This document shows positions 18,482 through 27,833 of a stretch of 64,000 bases of DNA, piece after piece. The notes under the pieces were generated by a model, which searched no databases, was not told the DNA's origin, and saw only the letters and a program-made list of their open reading frames with translations. Position numbers and translations under genes: made by a program. The stretch's first letter is position 1; each line of letters begins with the position of its first letter. Where the stretch lies: assembly GCF_018882055.1 (NCBI RefSeq), contig NZ_JACVPF010000001.1, forward strand, positions 310,001 to 374,000, written 5' to 3'. The stretch is from Polynucleobacter sp. es-MAR-4. Lineage in GTDB: Bacteria > Pseudomonadota > Gammaproteobacteria > Burkholderiales > Burkholderiaceae.

Positions 18482-19660
18482 ATGAGCAAAGCTAGTTTTA
18501 ATTGGGCGGACCCCCTCCTCCTCGATACGCAATTAACTGAAGAAGAGCGCATGGTGCGCGATGCAGCCGCTGAATATGCCCAAGGTCGTTTGATGCCGCG
18601 TATTCATGACGCATATCGTAATGAAACTACTGATCCAGCGATCTTCCGTGAGATGGGTGAACTCGGCCTTTTAGGTATCACCATTCCCGAAGAATATGGT
18701 GGCGCCAATCTCAATTACGTTTCTTATGGACTCATCGCCCGTGAAATTGAACGCGTTGATTCTGGCTACCGCTCCATGATGAGCGTGCAGTCCTCTTTAG
18801 TCATGGTGCCTATTAATGAATTTGGCAGTGAAGCGCAAAAGCAAAAATATCTACCTAAGTTGGCTACTGGCGAATGGATTGGCTGCTTCGGCTTGACTGA
18901 ACCAAACTTTGGCTCTGATGCCGGAGGCATGATCACTAGAGCTAAGAAGGTACCAGGCGGCTTCTCACTAACCGGCTCCAAAATGTGGATTTCAAACTCC
19001 CCCATTGCAGATGTTTTTGTTGTCTGGGCAAAAAATGATGAGGGATTGATTAGGGGCTTCATCCTTGAAAAAGGCATGAAGGGTTTATCAGCTCCGAAAA
19101 TTACCGGAAAAATGGGTTTACGCGCCTCCATTACCGGTGAAATCGTGATGGATGATGTATTTGTTCCGGCTGAAAATGAATTCCCAGAAATTACTGGCCT
19201 CAAAGGTCCATTCACCTGCTTAAACTCAGCGCGTTACGGTATTGCCTGGGGCACGCTTGGTGCTGCTGAGTGGTGTTGGTATGCTGCACGCCAATACACC
19301 ATGGATCGCAAGCAATTTGACCGTCCACTCGCGGCCAATCAGCTTATTCAAAAGAAATTGGCTGATATGCAGACTGAGATTACGCTTGCTCTTCAGGGCT
19401 GCTTACGTTTAGGTCGCATGAAAGATGAAGGAATTGCTGCCCCAGAAATTACTTCCATGATGAAGCGAAACTCTTGCGGAAAATCTTTAGATGTAGCTCG
19501 CTTAGCAAGAGACATGCATGGCGGAAACGGCATCTCGGACGAATATGGCGTAGTACGTCATATGCTCAATCTAGAGGTCGTCAATACCTATGAAGGTACG
19601 CATGATATTCACGCCCTCATCTTGGGCCGTGCACAAACTGGAATTCAGGCTTTTAGTTAA
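18482..19660 (+). CDS. gcdH: Glutaryl-CoA dehydrogenase
   Basis: The 392-residue flavoprotein of the acyl-CoA dehydrogenase family oxidises and decarboxylates glutaryl-CoA to crotonyl-CoA in lysine and tryptophan breakdown. Starting [19 protein letters not shown] and containing [33 protein letters not shown] and the catalytic-Glu region [18 protein letters not shown] is diagnostic for the GCDH subgroup. It overlaps the convergent mnmH end by 4 bases. Confidence 0.95.
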   Translation: MSKASFNWADPLLLDTQLTEEERMVRDAAAEYAQGRLMPRIHDAYRNETTDPAIFREMGELGLLGITIPEEYGGANLNYVSYGLIAREIERVDSGYRSMMSVQSSLVMVPINEFGSEAQKQKYLPKLATGEWIGCFGLTEPNFGSDAGGMITRAKKVPGGFSLTGSKMWISNSPIADVFVVWAKNDEGLIRGFILEKGMKGLSAPKITGKMGLRASITGEIVMDDVFVPAENEFPEITGLKGPFTCLNSARYGIAWGTLGAAEWCWYAARQYTMDRKQFDRPLAANQLIQKKLADMQTEITLALQGCLRLGRMKDEGIAAPEITSMMKRNSCGKSLDVARLARDMHGGNGISDEYGVVRHMLNLEVVNTYEGTHDIHALILGRAQTGIQAFS

Positions 19661-20730
19661 AGTCCAAGCTTGGTGATGAGGTCTTTTGCCGTTTTTGCAA
19701 AAGCTTCATCACTATCATTATCCAGTTGAACGAAGTGATCTTCGCGATAGCTCGGAAAATTACGAACGATTGAAGATTGGTACGATGGGTCGTAATGCAT
19801 TACCAATAACTCTTCAACCAAACTCTCAAAATCCCCTGCATCAATTGCATCATGCCATTTGGCAATTTGAACCTTGCCGTAACGCGATGTTAACAAGCCA
19901 AGCTTTTGCTTAAAGCTGTCAGGATTAGCTAAAAAATGTCGGTACTCACGAAGAAGCCATGAAACTCGTGTAGCGGTACTTGAACGAAGTTCTATGCATT
20001 GACCTTCACGAATTCGCTCCATTAATGGATCCGGAATATGTAAGCCCCCTACCTTTTTACTTTCAGACTCCACAAAGACAATCTTGTTGGAGTCTAATTT
20101 ATTCAACGCATTCCACAGCTTGGTTTCAAAACCTTTTTGTGAAGGCTGCTCAATATTTGGCTCATTACCCAGGACTGAGCCGCGGTGAATAGCTAAACCC
20201 TCGAGATCTAATATTTGCTGCCCAAGCGAACCAATCTCCTGGAGAATACGAGTCTTGCCGCTGCCAGTCATTCCGGCAATTACTTGAAAAGAAAAATCTT
20301 TAGCGGCCTGATCGAGGCCATCAATCACAACACGACGAAAGCCTTGATAACCACTTTGTAGCTGCATGGCTTTCCAGCCGATACGATTGAGAATATGCGT
20401 AAAGGCACCGCTACGCTCACCACCACGCCAACAGTAAATCAAGGGGCGCCACTCTCTTGGAAAATCGATCAGGGAGTCCTCTAAGTGGTTAGCAATATTG
20501 CGAGAGACATAAGCTGCGCCTAATTTCTTCGCAGCAAATGGCGATACCTGCTTATATAGTGTGCCAATCTCGATCCGCTCTTCGTTACTCAAAACCGGAA
20601 GATTAATAGCACCAGGAATATGATCTAAGGCAAATTCAGCTGGTGAGCGAACGTCAATAATGGCATCAAACTCAGTCAACGAGGAAGTCAGCTTTTCAAT
20701 ATCGAGAATATGGGGATTACTAGCTTGCAA
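19657..20730 (-). CDS. mnmH: tRNA 2-selenouridine synthase (SelU/MnmH)
   Basis: The 357-residue protein replaces sulfur by selenium (via geranylation) at the wobble 2-thiouridine of some tRNAs, using selenophosphate. An N-terminal rhodanese domain has the catalytic Cys in [13 protein letters not shown], followed by a P-loop, [15 protein letters not shown] at 20730 is the best start, with TAGGA upstream. No selD lies in the window; selenium use would require it elsewhere in the genome. The gene sits 8 bases after the thioesterase. Confidence 0.92.
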   Translation of the reverse strand: MQASNPHILDIEKLTSSLTEFDAIIDVRSPAEFALDHIPGAINLPVLSNEERIEIGTLYKQVSPFAAKKLGAAYVSRNIANHLEDSLIDFPREWRPLIYCWRGGERSGAFTHILNRIGWKAMQLQSGYQGFRRVVIDGLDQAAKDFSFQVIAGMTGSGKTRILQEIGSLGQQILDLEGLAIHRGSVLGNEPNIEQPSQKGFETKLWNALNKLDSNKIVFVESESKKVGGLHIPDPLMERIREGQCIELRSSTATRVSWLLREYRHFLANPDSFKQKLGLLTSRYGKVQIAKWHDAIDAGDFESLVEELLVMHYDPSYQSSIVRNFPSYREDHFVQLDNDSDEAFAKTAKDLITKLGL

Positions 20731-20738
20731 ATAATGTC

Positions 20739-21158
20739 CTAGCGCAGCTTATTGATCACGTGATCTGGCCAAGGTGACGATTTACCTGACTTCAGATCCA
20801 CCCACACCATAGTAGCTCCACCAACCGCAGCCATCGAATCGGGCTCGGTAGTTAAAGCCATAGTTGTGAACACATCTAAGCTTGAGCGTCCAATATTGCC
20901 GATATACGTCTTTAGTATCAGCTCGCCAGGATAAGAAAGCTGTTGATGAAAATTACAAAAACCATTCATCATCAACATAGATTCATCGCCAGGGGCAACG
21001 CTATAACCAAGGGAAGTGATCCACTCCACCCTGGCCTGCTCCATGTAACGAAAGTACACCGTATTGTTGACGTGACCAAATGCATCCATGTCACCCCAAC
21101 GAATTGGCATGTTCATTTGATGAACAAACTTTTTCTCTTCTGGGATCTCAATGCGCAT
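20739..21158 (-). CDS. Acyl-CoA thioesterase, YbgC/4HBT hotdog type
   Basis: A 139-residue hotdog-fold protein with the 4-hydroxybenzoyl-CoA-thioesterase motif RWGDMDAFGHVNNTVYFRYMEQARVEW, where the Asp in GDMDAFGHVNN is catalytic. Substrate unknown. It lies 17 bases after the sulfur operon's last gene on the same strand and may receive read-through from it; the role itself does not point to sulfur metabolism. Confidence 0.88.
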   Translation of the reverse strand: MRIEIPEEKKFVHQMNMPIRWGDMDAFGHVNNTVYFRYMEQARVEWITSLGYSVAPGDESMLMMNGFCNFHQQLSYPGELILKTYIGNIGRSSLDVFTTMALTTEPDSMAAVGGATMVWVDLKSGKSSPWPDHVINKLR

Positions 21159-21175
21159 AAGTTCTTAATGAAAGA

Positions 21176-21520
21176 TTAGCGAACTTGTAGAGCCATTTGA
21201 TACAAATTAGTAGAGCGGGCACCTGAACGGCAAAAGGCCAATATGGGACCAGGCATTGTTTTTAACAAACGCGCCATCTCAACAACTTGATCTTGTGTAA
21301 ATGCACCGGGAATAACTGGCAAATAAGCGTAGTTCAAGCCTAGTGCTTCTGCTTGCGCTTGAATTTGCGCATTAGTAGGCTGATCTGGACCGCCTTCAAA
21401 ATCGGGGCGATTATTGATTACGCTTTTGTAACCCTGTTTAACGATCTCAGCTAAGTGGCTTGGGTCGATTTGACCGAGCGTACCGAATTGATCGGTATGG
21501 CAAGCAATAGGAAGACTCAT
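21176..21520 (-). CDS. TIGR01244/DUF442 sulfurtransferase-like protein (Cx5R loop)
   Basis: The 114-residue protein has the phosphatase-fold loop AFCRSGARSTNLY (Cys-x5-Arg) and the N-terminal DPSHLAEIVKQGYKSVINNRPD typical of the TIGR01244 family. These domains are often fused to or encoded near metallo-beta-lactamases and sulfurtransferases (the Blh type) and are thought to act on persulfide sulfur rather than phosphate. Here it closes the tail of the sox operon behind three YeeE/YedE genes, in keeping with a persulfide role. That role is inferred. Confidence 0.82.
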   Translation of the reverse strand: MSLPIACHTDQFGTLGQIDPSHLAEIVKQGYKSVINNRPDFEGGPDQPTNAQIQAQAEALGLNYAYLPVIPGAFTQDQVVEMARLLKTMPGPILAFCRSGARSTNLYQMALQVR

Positions 21521-21579
21521 TTAGACCTCAAAAAGTAAAAAAGTATTTAAAAACTAATAACTTAGATTCTAAATCAGAC

Positions 21580-22011
21580 TTACTTTTTATGGCCCGTAAA
21601 GAAGCGGTTGCAAATAGCCATGCCAGCCAGCATCGCCAATATGAAGACTAGAGCCTTGATGTGACCAGCTCCCAAGGCAACAATTGCGGGGCCAGGACAA
21701 AAACCAGCGATACCCCACCCTGCACCAAAAATCAGACTACCAATGATGAGAGGCTTGGAAATATCTCTTCTGGTGGGGATGTGGAGAGCGCCACCAAAAA
21801 AAGCCTCCGTACGCTTAGAGACCAAATAAAAGCCGCCTAAACCAACCAGAATTGCGCCGGCCATCACAAACATTAAGGATGGATCCCAGTTACCAGCAAG
21901 ATCAAGAAAATTGAGAATCTTTTGGGGATTGCTCATGCCGGAAATGATCAGGCCGATACCAAATAAAACGCCAATCAAATATTGACTATAGAAATTGAAA
22001 TGTCTTCTCAT
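21580..22011 (-). CDS. YeeE/YedE-type sulfur transporter half (DUF6691)
   Basis: The 143-residue membrane protein has four or so hydrophobic segments and the motif [19 protein letters not shown] with its conserved Cys. This C-terminal-like half of the YeeE/YedE fold usually pairs with a second small half, here the next gene upstream (4-base gap). The full-length family member TsuA (YeeE) takes up thiosulfate using Cys residues in the pore. Import of thiosulfate or a related sulfur compound is inferred. Confidence 0.85.
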   Translation of the reverse strand: MRRHFNFYSQYLIGVLFGIGLIISGMSNPQKILNFLDLAGNWDPSLMFVMAGAILVGLGGFYLVSKRTEAFFGGALHIPTRRDISKPLIIGSLIFGAGWGIAGFCPGPAIVALGAGHIKALVFILAMLAGMAICNRFFTGHKK

Positions 22012-22014
22012 GAT

Positions 22015-22452
22015 TTACAGACCCAACACATGGCGAACGACGAAGACCGTGAAAAATCCAGCGCTCATGAAAGAAATGGTGGCCACCAAAGATCTTGGAG
22101 ATAAACGGGATAAACCACAAACACCATGCCCACTAGTGCAGCCAGAACCATAGTGGGCGCCAAAGCCGACTAGAAGGCCGGCAAGTATGATGGCCACCCA
22201 ATCCGCATCAATTACTGTTGTGGTGTGCAGGTCAAGCAACAAGCTTGCCCAAAACGGTGCGCTTAGTAAACCTAATATAAGACTTAAGCGCCAATTAACA
22301 TCGCCCTCTTTAGGCGTAAGCAGACCAGAAACGATTCCGCTGATCCCAAGGATGCGACCATGCAGAATCACATATAAGGCCGCAGCAATACCCAATAGCA
22401 TTCCACCGAGAAATGCGGGGCCAGGTGTAAAAGCCAACCAATCTATCTGCAT
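22015..22452 (-). CDS. YeeE/YedE-type sulfur transporter half
   Basis: A 145-residue membrane protein with the conserved [20 protein letters not shown] motif, where the first Cys corresponds to the pore Cys of the N-terminal repeat in TsuA-like proteins. The pair with the downstream 143-residue half makes a split transporter. Gaps of 3 and 24 bases to its neighbours indicate one operon. Confidence 0.87.
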   Translation of the reverse strand: MQIDWLAFTPGPAFLGGMLLGIAAALYVILHGRILGISGIVSGLLTPKEGDVNWRLSLILGLLSAPFWASLLLDLHTTTVIDADWVAIILAGLLVGFGAHYGSGCTSGHGVCGLSRLSPRSLVATISFMSAGFFTVFVVRHVLGL

Positions 22453-22476
22453 CTGATTTTTCTTAATATAAAAGGG

Positions 22477-23598
22477 TTAACTGCAGGGATTGGGAGCATT
22501 GCGTGACTCCAGATAACGTAGAGCCAAATATGCGCCAAAGATAAATCCTGGTAAGGCAAGTATTGAGCCGATCGCTAACGTAGAGATACCACTCAAGCCC
22601 TGGCCTACGGTGCAACCGAGTGCTGTCACGCCGCCAAAGCCCATCAGCGTAGCTCCAATCAAGTGATTGGCAGTGTCTTCTGTATTACGAAAGCTCTCCC
22701 AGCGAAAAGACTTAGTAAATATAGAAATACATGCTGAACCTAAAATCATCCCAATCACTGCGGCAATACCAACGGTGATGACCTTGGAAGTATCGCTGTA
22801 CATCATTAGCCAATCCAAGGAGTAGGCATAAGGCGCAACGAAAGAAAGACTCTCCATTCGACCGGAGTTGGTGACTAAGAAGACCTCTGCTAGGGTATTT
22901 GGATCCTCGGCAACATAACCCAGGTTCCCGGATACCCACCATACGGCACAAATGGCGAGACCAACAAATATGCCTGCAAACAAATTTTCTGCCGTCCAAA
23001 AGGCCTTGCTTGCTAAAGCGTATGCAATAAAAGCAAAACCAATTATTAACCCGAGAGCTAAATGTAAGTTAGCTCGAGCAATGCCAGTGATTGGACTCAA
23101 AATACTTGGCAAATCTTGTGGCGTATTAAGTGCTACGAAAACAGAATCCAATGTATTGATGCGAATGACGCCAAGAAAGCCCTTCATAGTCATATAGGCG
23201 GATAGGCCGAGAACCATAAACACAACAATGGACTTCAGATTTCCACCGCCGATGCGAACCAGTGTTTTGCTCCCGCAACCCGAAGCTAGCACCATACCAA
23301 AACCAAATAGTGTGCTACCCACAATAGTAGATAGCCATAAGAACTTGCTGCCGGTATACATGCTCTTTAATGGATCAATCAAACCAAAATATGACATCAG
23401 CGCAAAACCAACAATAGCAACTCCAATGGCCAAGAACCATTGCTTCAAGCGACCCCAGCTAGACATAATAAAAATATCTGAAACTGCACCCATGCTGCAA
23501 AACCCAGTTTTCTGCATAACCGCACCAAGCAAAAAAGTAATTGCAAAGGTAGCAAGCAAAACGGATTTGCTAAGCGAGGAAATATCTACCGCATCCAT
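22477..23598 (-). CDS. Full-length YeeE/YedE (TsuA-like) sulfur transporter
   Basis: The 373-residue protein has about nine to ten membrane segments and both halves of the YeeE/YedE fold. Three Cys motifs are visible: KTGFCSMGAVSD, LASGCGSKTLVRIGGGNLKS and ALGCTVGQGLSGIS, matching the three Cys thought to relay thiosulfate through TsuA. I use ATG at 23598 (MDAVDISS) and not the TTG at 23604. Adjacent to cytochrome c and the split YeeE pair in the sox-operon tail. Confidence 0.88.
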   Translation of the reverse strand: MDAVDISSLSKSVLLATFAITFLLGAVMQKTGFCSMGAVSDIFIMSSWGRLKQWFLAIGVAIVGFALMSYFGLIDPLKSMYTGSKFLWLSTIVGSTLFGFGMVLASGCGSKTLVRIGGGNLKSIVVFMVLGLSAYMTMKGFLGVIRINTLDSVFVALNTPQDLPSILSPITGIARANLHLALGLIIGFAFIAYALASKAFWTAENLFAGIFVGLAICAVWWVSGNLGYVAEDPNTLAEVFLVTNSGRMESLSFVAPYAYSLDWLMMYSDTSKVITVGIAAVIGMILGSACISIFTKSFRWESFRNTEDTANHLIGATLMGFGGVTALGCTVGQGLSGISTLAIGSILALPGFIFGAYLALRYLESRNAPNPCS

Positions 23599-23619
23599 AA
23601 TCAAAAGTCTTTACTGAAA

Positions 23620-23934
23620 TTATTTAAATTTATAAAACTGTTTATTGAGAAACGCTGTCACATCAGCCTCATCCTCAGGGAAAAGATCGAGACGGAGCTC
23701 TGTATTGCACATTGCAACCATCGACTTTAAATTCTGGAGATTTTTAACCTTGCTATCGCTACGCGTGTAGATCATGTCGCCATTACCAAAACCAGATTTC
23801 TTGGCATGGCAAGCGTAGCATTTCTGCTGATCAATTTTTTTGCCATTTGCCAGATCTGGCGTTGCGAAGGCAGATAAATGCAGTCCAAGGGATGCAAAAA
23901 TGGCAATGCCGAGCTTTATCAGTGGTAATTTCAT
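23620..23934 (-). CDS. Small periplasmic c-type cytochrome
   Basis: The 104-residue precursor has a signal peptide (to about SAFA) and one heme site, QQKCYACHAKK. The GNGDMIYTRSD stretch that follows is as in other small sulfur-linked monoheme proteins. C-terminal residues DLFPEDEADVTAFLNKQFYKF form the final helix. It probably accepts or passes electrons in the periplasm; its position between the MBL gene and the transporters of the sox tail suggests a link to sulfur oxidation. The distal heme ligand is not clear. Confidence 0.85.
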   Translation of the reverse strand: MKLPLIKLGIAIFASLGLHLSAFATPDLANGKKIDQQKCYACHAKKSGFGNGDMIYTRSDSKVKNLQNLKSMVAMCNTELRLDLFPEDEADVTAFLNKQFYKFK

Positions 23935-23994
23935 TTGAAATCAGTCATTTAGCGAAGTAAACGACTATTTTAAAGCCCAGACGACAAATCTGCC

Positions 23995-24927
23995 CTATTC
24001 CGCCTGAATTGAGAGGTAAACGTTATAGGCATTCATGCGGTTTGCAGCCCTAAATAAGGGCATTCCTTCGTATTCTGACCAATCAGCCTGCTGATAGGCC
24101 TCCTCGAAAGGATCCATATTTATAGCCGATTTGGTCATCGATTCACGTAAATACTTCAAATATTCTCTTGTAAAGCGGATATCTTCAGTTGGATTGCTTG
24201 AATAAGCGCCATGACCAGGAATCACGGTACTGGGGTTAAGCCCCTGAATTTCATCCAAAGCATGCAGCCACCCCCTGCTATCTGCATTACCCACAAAAGG
24301 AATGCGGCCACGGAAAACTAAATCTCCAGCAAAAAGCACCTTCTCTGATGGAACGTAAATAATCAAGTCTTCCGGAGCATGGGCGGGGCCTACCCTCCCA
24401 ATCTTGAATTCAATTCCGCCGACTGTTAGCGTATAGCTTTGATCTATCCATACATCAGCCCCCATTAGCTTAGTCGAGGCATTCACCCAGGGGGCGAAAT
24501 CAACACGGGAAGCAATTAGTCGCTGCTTAGCGGTTTCTGAGGAAATGTAATTTCTACCCTCGCCTTGAGCATAAATTTTTGCTCCAATTTTCCTGAACTC
24601 TTGCAGACCATAGACATGATCAGCATGGTAGTGAGTCACAATGACTGCGACTACTTTCTGAGGCGTGATCTTTTTGATTTCAGCAATCAGTTTCTTTGCG
24701 AGAACCGGCGAACCTAATGCGTCAACAACTACTACACCCTTAGGCGTAATAACAAACCCTGCATTAGAAATGAAATTCTGATTCTTGCTGCTACCCATTT
24801 CAGCAAGGCCTTGCACAAAATAGGTATGTGGCGCCACCTGGATAGGCTTAAGAATTAAATCATCTGAGGCATAAACCGTAGTTAGAGATAAGAAAATCGA
24901 GAAAGCAGCAAGAAGAAACGATCGCAT
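23995..24927 (-). CDS. Periplasmic metallo-beta-lactamase-fold hydrolase (SoxH-like)
   Basis: The 310-residue protein has a signal peptide (to TTVYAS) and the metal motif VTHYHADHVYGL (HxHxDH), later GPAHAPEDLIIYVP, FAGDLVFRGRIPF and IPGHGAYS. This set matches MBL proteins found with sox genes (SoxH and the quinoprotein-relay hydrolases). The natural substrate is unknown; thiol or persulfide compounds are plausible from the context. ATG at 24927 is preferred to TTG at 24942. DsrE-like gene precedes it by about 25 bases. Confidence 0.83.
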   Translation of the reverse strand: MRSFLLAAFSIFLSLTTVYASDDLILKPIQVAPHTYFVQGLAEMGSSKNQNFISNAGFVITPKGVVVVDALGSPVLAKKLIAEIKKITPQKVVAVIVTHYHADHVYGLQEFRKIGAKIYAQGEGRNYISSETAKQRLIASRVDFAPWVNASTKLMGADVWIDQSYTLTVGGIEFKIGRVGPAHAPEDLIIYVPSEKVLFAGDLVFRGRIPFVGNADSRGWLHALDEIQGLNPSTVIPGHGAYSSNPTEDIRFTREYLKYLRESMTKSAINMDPFEEAYQQADWSEYEGMPLFRAANRMNAYNVYLSIQAE

Positions 24928-24951
24928 CCGAATGGCTATCAAAGCAAAAAA

Positions 24952-25377
24952 TTAAGGCTTTATATAAGCGAAATGATTTTGGTACTGAAGGTCAGCAACA
25001 CGAACAACCCCGGACGGTGTGAAGTCAGTATCGAGAATAAATTGATCCTTCTTAAGATTGCGATTCTTTAAGGTAATCTCGCAGACCTCGAAACGCACTC
25101 CCCGTGACTTCAATGCGCCAACTAGGGGTGCATATTCAATTCCATTCTTCTTATCTTTTGCACCTTCCATCATGATGTCTACCCCATTGGCATGGGTAAC
25201 AACAATGATCTTGGTTTGTGGAGATACATCCAAATGATTGCGGATATTACGCAGGCCTTTAATGCCCTGAGTCTCTGCATCATCAATGTGATAAACCACT
25301 TCAGTGGGACCGGCAGCATGAGTAGCTAAAGCAAAAAATGCAAAAGAGGCTGCGAGGCACTGAAGTAATTTTTTCAT
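24952..25377 (-). CDS. Exported DsrE-family protein
   Basis: Signal peptide (to ATHAAG) followed by a DsrE/DsrF-like domain, 141 residues in all, with VVYHIDDAETQGIKGLRNIRNHLD, IIVVTHANGVDIMMEGAKD and a Cys in RFEVCEITLKNR. DsrE proteins bind sulfur on a conserved Cys and pass it between partners. This form would work in the periplasm beside SoxYZ. It sits 23 bases after soxB. Confidence 0.87.
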   Translation of the reverse strand: MKKLLQCLAASFAFFALATHAAGPTEVVYHIDDAETQGIKGLRNIRNHLDVSPQTKIIVVTHANGVDIMMEGAKDKKNGIEYAPLVGALKSRGVRFEVCEITLKNRNLKKDQFILDTDFTPSGVVRVADLQYQNHFAYIKP

Positions 25378-25400
25378 TGCGTATCTCCGAGTAATAAGTA

Positions 25401-27131
25401 TTAGAGGGAAACCATTCCAGGATTATTTTTTACGCCTTTGATGATTGGCTCGTTTAGCTTCACAGCCTTTACAACCTTCACATCGCGCAAATGACGCTCG
25501 ATTACATCCCAGATCGGCTCACCACCAGCATTTCTAGCCTCTTCACTAACCGGCGCCCAACCAGCAACTTTATAAGTCTTGCTTGGGTCAATGTCCTTAC
25601 CATTTAAACGCATATCGCTAATGCGTTTACCTGCAGAGGCTGCAGGGTCGATGGTGTATTGCATACCACCGACACGAACCATATCGCCGCCCTGCTGGTA
25701 ATACGGATCAGGGTTAAACAAGTTATCAGCAACGTCCTCAAGAATGGTCTTGATAGTCTCACCAGTCATATTGGTAACTGTTGTGTATGGATAGGTAATT
25801 GCAGTTTGATCCAATAGATTCTCACGGGTGATGGCCTGACCTGGCAATAAGCTTGTGCCCCAGCGGAAGCCTGGAGAGAATGCAATTTCTGCGTTCTTTT
25901 GAGCCATCAGTCCGTCCAAAATTAACTGGTCGAAGCTGCCATTGAAGTTGCCGCGACGATACAAAAGACCATCTGTAGTAGCTAACTTCTCATTCAACTT
26001 TGTCTCGTATGGAGCGCGAACTTTAGCGATCAACTTATTCATAGCCGGATCAGCCGAAATCATATTGGAGAAGATTGGGAAGAGTTTGTAGCGGAAATCT
26101 ACTGGCTTGCCACCCTTCACATCAAAATCCAGCACGCCCAAGAACTTGCTATTTGAGCCTGCATTGGTAACCAAAGTAATGCCACCTGAATTCTTCACCT
26201 TGACTGGAATTGGTACGCCGTCATGCGTATGTCCACCCATGATTGCATCAAGACCACTTACACGTGATGCCATCTTCAAATCAACGTCCATACCGTTATG
26301 CGAAAGCAATACGACAACCTTTGCCCCCTTGGCCTTCACTTCATTAATTGTCTTTTGAAGATTCTCTTCCTGAATACCAAATGTCCAGTCAGGAGTGAAG
26401 TAACGTGGGTTGGCAATTGGCGTGTACGGGAATGCTTGACCAATGATGGCCACTTGAATCCCGTTTTGCACTTTCATTACGTAGGGATTAAATACAGAAT
26501 CACCAAAGTCTGCGGTCTTAATATTTTGGGCAACAAAAGAAACCTTGCCCTTAAAATCGCCATTGACGATTTCCATTACGCGCTTCTCACCAAGAGTCAT
26601 CTCCCAGTGAGGAGTCATGACATCAACACCCAACAGCAAGGCTGCATCAACCATGTCCTGGCCATTAGTCCAAAGCGCTGTACCGGAGCCCTGCCAAGTA
26701 TCACCACCATCTAATAGCAATGCGCCTGGACGGCTGGATTTAATTTGCTTAATTAAGGTTGCCATATGGGCGAAGCCGCCCATCTTGCCGTAATTCTGTG
26801 CTGCAGCCACATAATCTAAATAAGTGAATGCATGCGCATCACGTGTGCCTGCAGCAATACCGTTAGCCTTGAGGAAGTACTCGCCAACCAAGTGCGGCGT
26901 CTTACCTTCTTGCGCGCCAATACCCAAGTTAACGTTAGGTTCGCGGAAATAGATTGGCAGGAGTTGCGCATGGCAATCCGTGAAATGCAGAAAGTGGACA
27001 TTACCGAATTTCGGCAAGTCATAAAATTTTTGCGCAGTAGTTTGTGCGCTAGCAAAATTGGATTGCAAACTCATGCCACCAGCGGATGCGATAGCTAGCG
27101 CTTGTAAAAACTCACGACGATTTAAAGACAT
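25401..27131 (-). CDS. soxB: Thiosulfohydrolase SoxB
   Basis: This 576-residue periplasmic enzyme hydrolyses the SoxY-bound S-sulfonate to sulfate with a dinuclear manganese site. The N-terminus MSLNRREFLQALAIASAGG is a Tat-type signal. 5'-nucleotidase-fold motifs are visible: HFLHFTDCHAQLLP, LLLDGGDTWQGSGTALW, VLLSHNGMDVD and IMGGHTHDGVP. SoxB is the usual marker of thiosulfate oxidation. AAGGAAA sits upstream of the ATG, and a stable hairpin separates it from soxX. Confidence 0.97.
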   Translation of the reverse strand: MSLNRREFLQALAIASAGGMSLQSNFASAQTTAQKFYDLPKFGNVHFLHFTDCHAQLLPIYFREPNVNLGIGAQEGKTPHLVGEYFLKANGIAAGTRDAHAFTYLDYVAAAQNYGKMGGFAHMATLIKQIKSSRPGALLLDGGDTWQGSGTALWTNGQDMVDAALLLGVDVMTPHWEMTLGEKRVMEIVNGDFKGKVSFVAQNIKTADFGDSVFNPYVMKVQNGIQVAIIGQAFPYTPIANPRYFTPDWTFGIQEENLQKTINEVKAKGAKVVVLLSHNGMDVDLKMASRVSGLDAIMGGHTHDGVPIPVKVKNSGGITLVTNAGSNSKFLGVLDFDVKGGKPVDFRYKLFPIFSNMISADPAMNKLIAKVRAPYETKLNEKLATTDGLLYRRGNFNGSFDQLILDGLMAQKNAEIAFSPGFRWGTSLLPGQAITRENLLDQTAITYPYTTVTNMTGETIKTILEDVADNLFNPDPYYQQGGDMVRVGGMQYTIDPAASAGKRISDMRLNGKDIDPSKTYKVAGWAPVSEEARNAGGEPIWDVIERHLRDVKVVKAVKLNEPIIKGVKNNPGMVSL

Positions 27132-27146
27132 AGTATTTCCTTAAGA

Positions 27147-27168
27147 AAACAGGCCTTTCGGCCTGTTT
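27147..27168 (-). other. Intercistronic hairpin between soxX and soxB
   Basis: Read on the minus strand, AAACAGGCC and GGCCTGTTT form a perfect 9-bp stem closed by a GAAA tetraloop, followed by a short T-rich run and then the soxB ribosome site. The T run is too short for a strong terminator, so partial termination or protection of mRNA ends is more likely than a full stop. Confidence 0.7.
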
Positions 27169-27175
27169 AGATCTG

Positions 27176-27814
27176 TTATTTGTTTACAGGTGATTCTGGG
27201 TCAAGTAATAAAGCCATGACATCCTGAATTTGTTTCTCATTTAAGAGCTTGAAGTGGGCGATACGCGGCATATTGCTGCATGCGTTGTAAGCCTTTGCAT
27301 TATTAATGCGGTTCCAAGTGTAAGTAATGACCTCAGGTGAGTAGCCACGCATTTTTCCGTAACCGGATAATGAAGGGCCAATCGTTCCATAGGAGATTTC
27401 TTTTGGATCGATTTGGTGACAGTTATAGCAGCCTCCACCGATCACAGTATCAGCCTTATCAGACCAGGTTGCGCCGCGACCGCTTTGGGCAATTTTTTCG
27501 CCATTCTTCCAGTCGCCGATGTACTTGCCATCTGACGGCTGTTGAATCGTGTCCATATTCATTTTCTGAATTTTTTCACGCATAGCCTCGCCCTGCTTGC
27601 TATTAGCAAATTGAGGATCTGAACAGAATTTCTGTGTCGCATCTTGATCAATACGATCCAAACCGGCAATGCCTTGAGCCCTAAAGCTGTCTTGCATCAT
27701 CTTATTGAATTTAGGGTCATTTTTTTGCTGAGCAAGAGCAGGTGTCTGCACCAAGCCAGCAGCAAAAATAAATCCAGAAATAGCTAAGAGTTGTTTTAAG
27801 TGTGTCATTTTCAT
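27176..27814 (-). CDS. soxX: SoxX, monoheme cytochrome of the SoxXA complex
   Basis: At 212 residues this is one of the longer SoxX proteins. A signal peptide (to TPALAQ) precedes a charged helical stretch (about residues 30-105). The cytochrome domain has the heme site GGCYNCHQIDPKEISYGTIGP and a late Met-bearing region MPRIAHFKLLNEKQIQDVMALL. With SoxA it oxidatively attaches thiosulfate to the SoxY carrier. It lies between soxA and soxB in a conserved order. Confidence 0.93.
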   Translation of the reverse strand: MKMTHLKQLLAISGFIFAAGLVQTPALAQQKNDPKFNKMMQDSFRAQGIAGLDRIDQDATQKFCSDPQFANSKQGEAMREKIQKMNMDTIQQPSDGKYIGDWKNGEKIAQSGRGATWSDKADTVIGGGCYNCHQIDPKEISYGTIGPSLSGYGKMRGYSPEVITYTWNRINNAKAYNACSNMPRIAHFKLLNEKQIQDVMALLLDPESPVNK

Positions 27815-27833
27815 TTTCGTCGTCTCTTATCTA

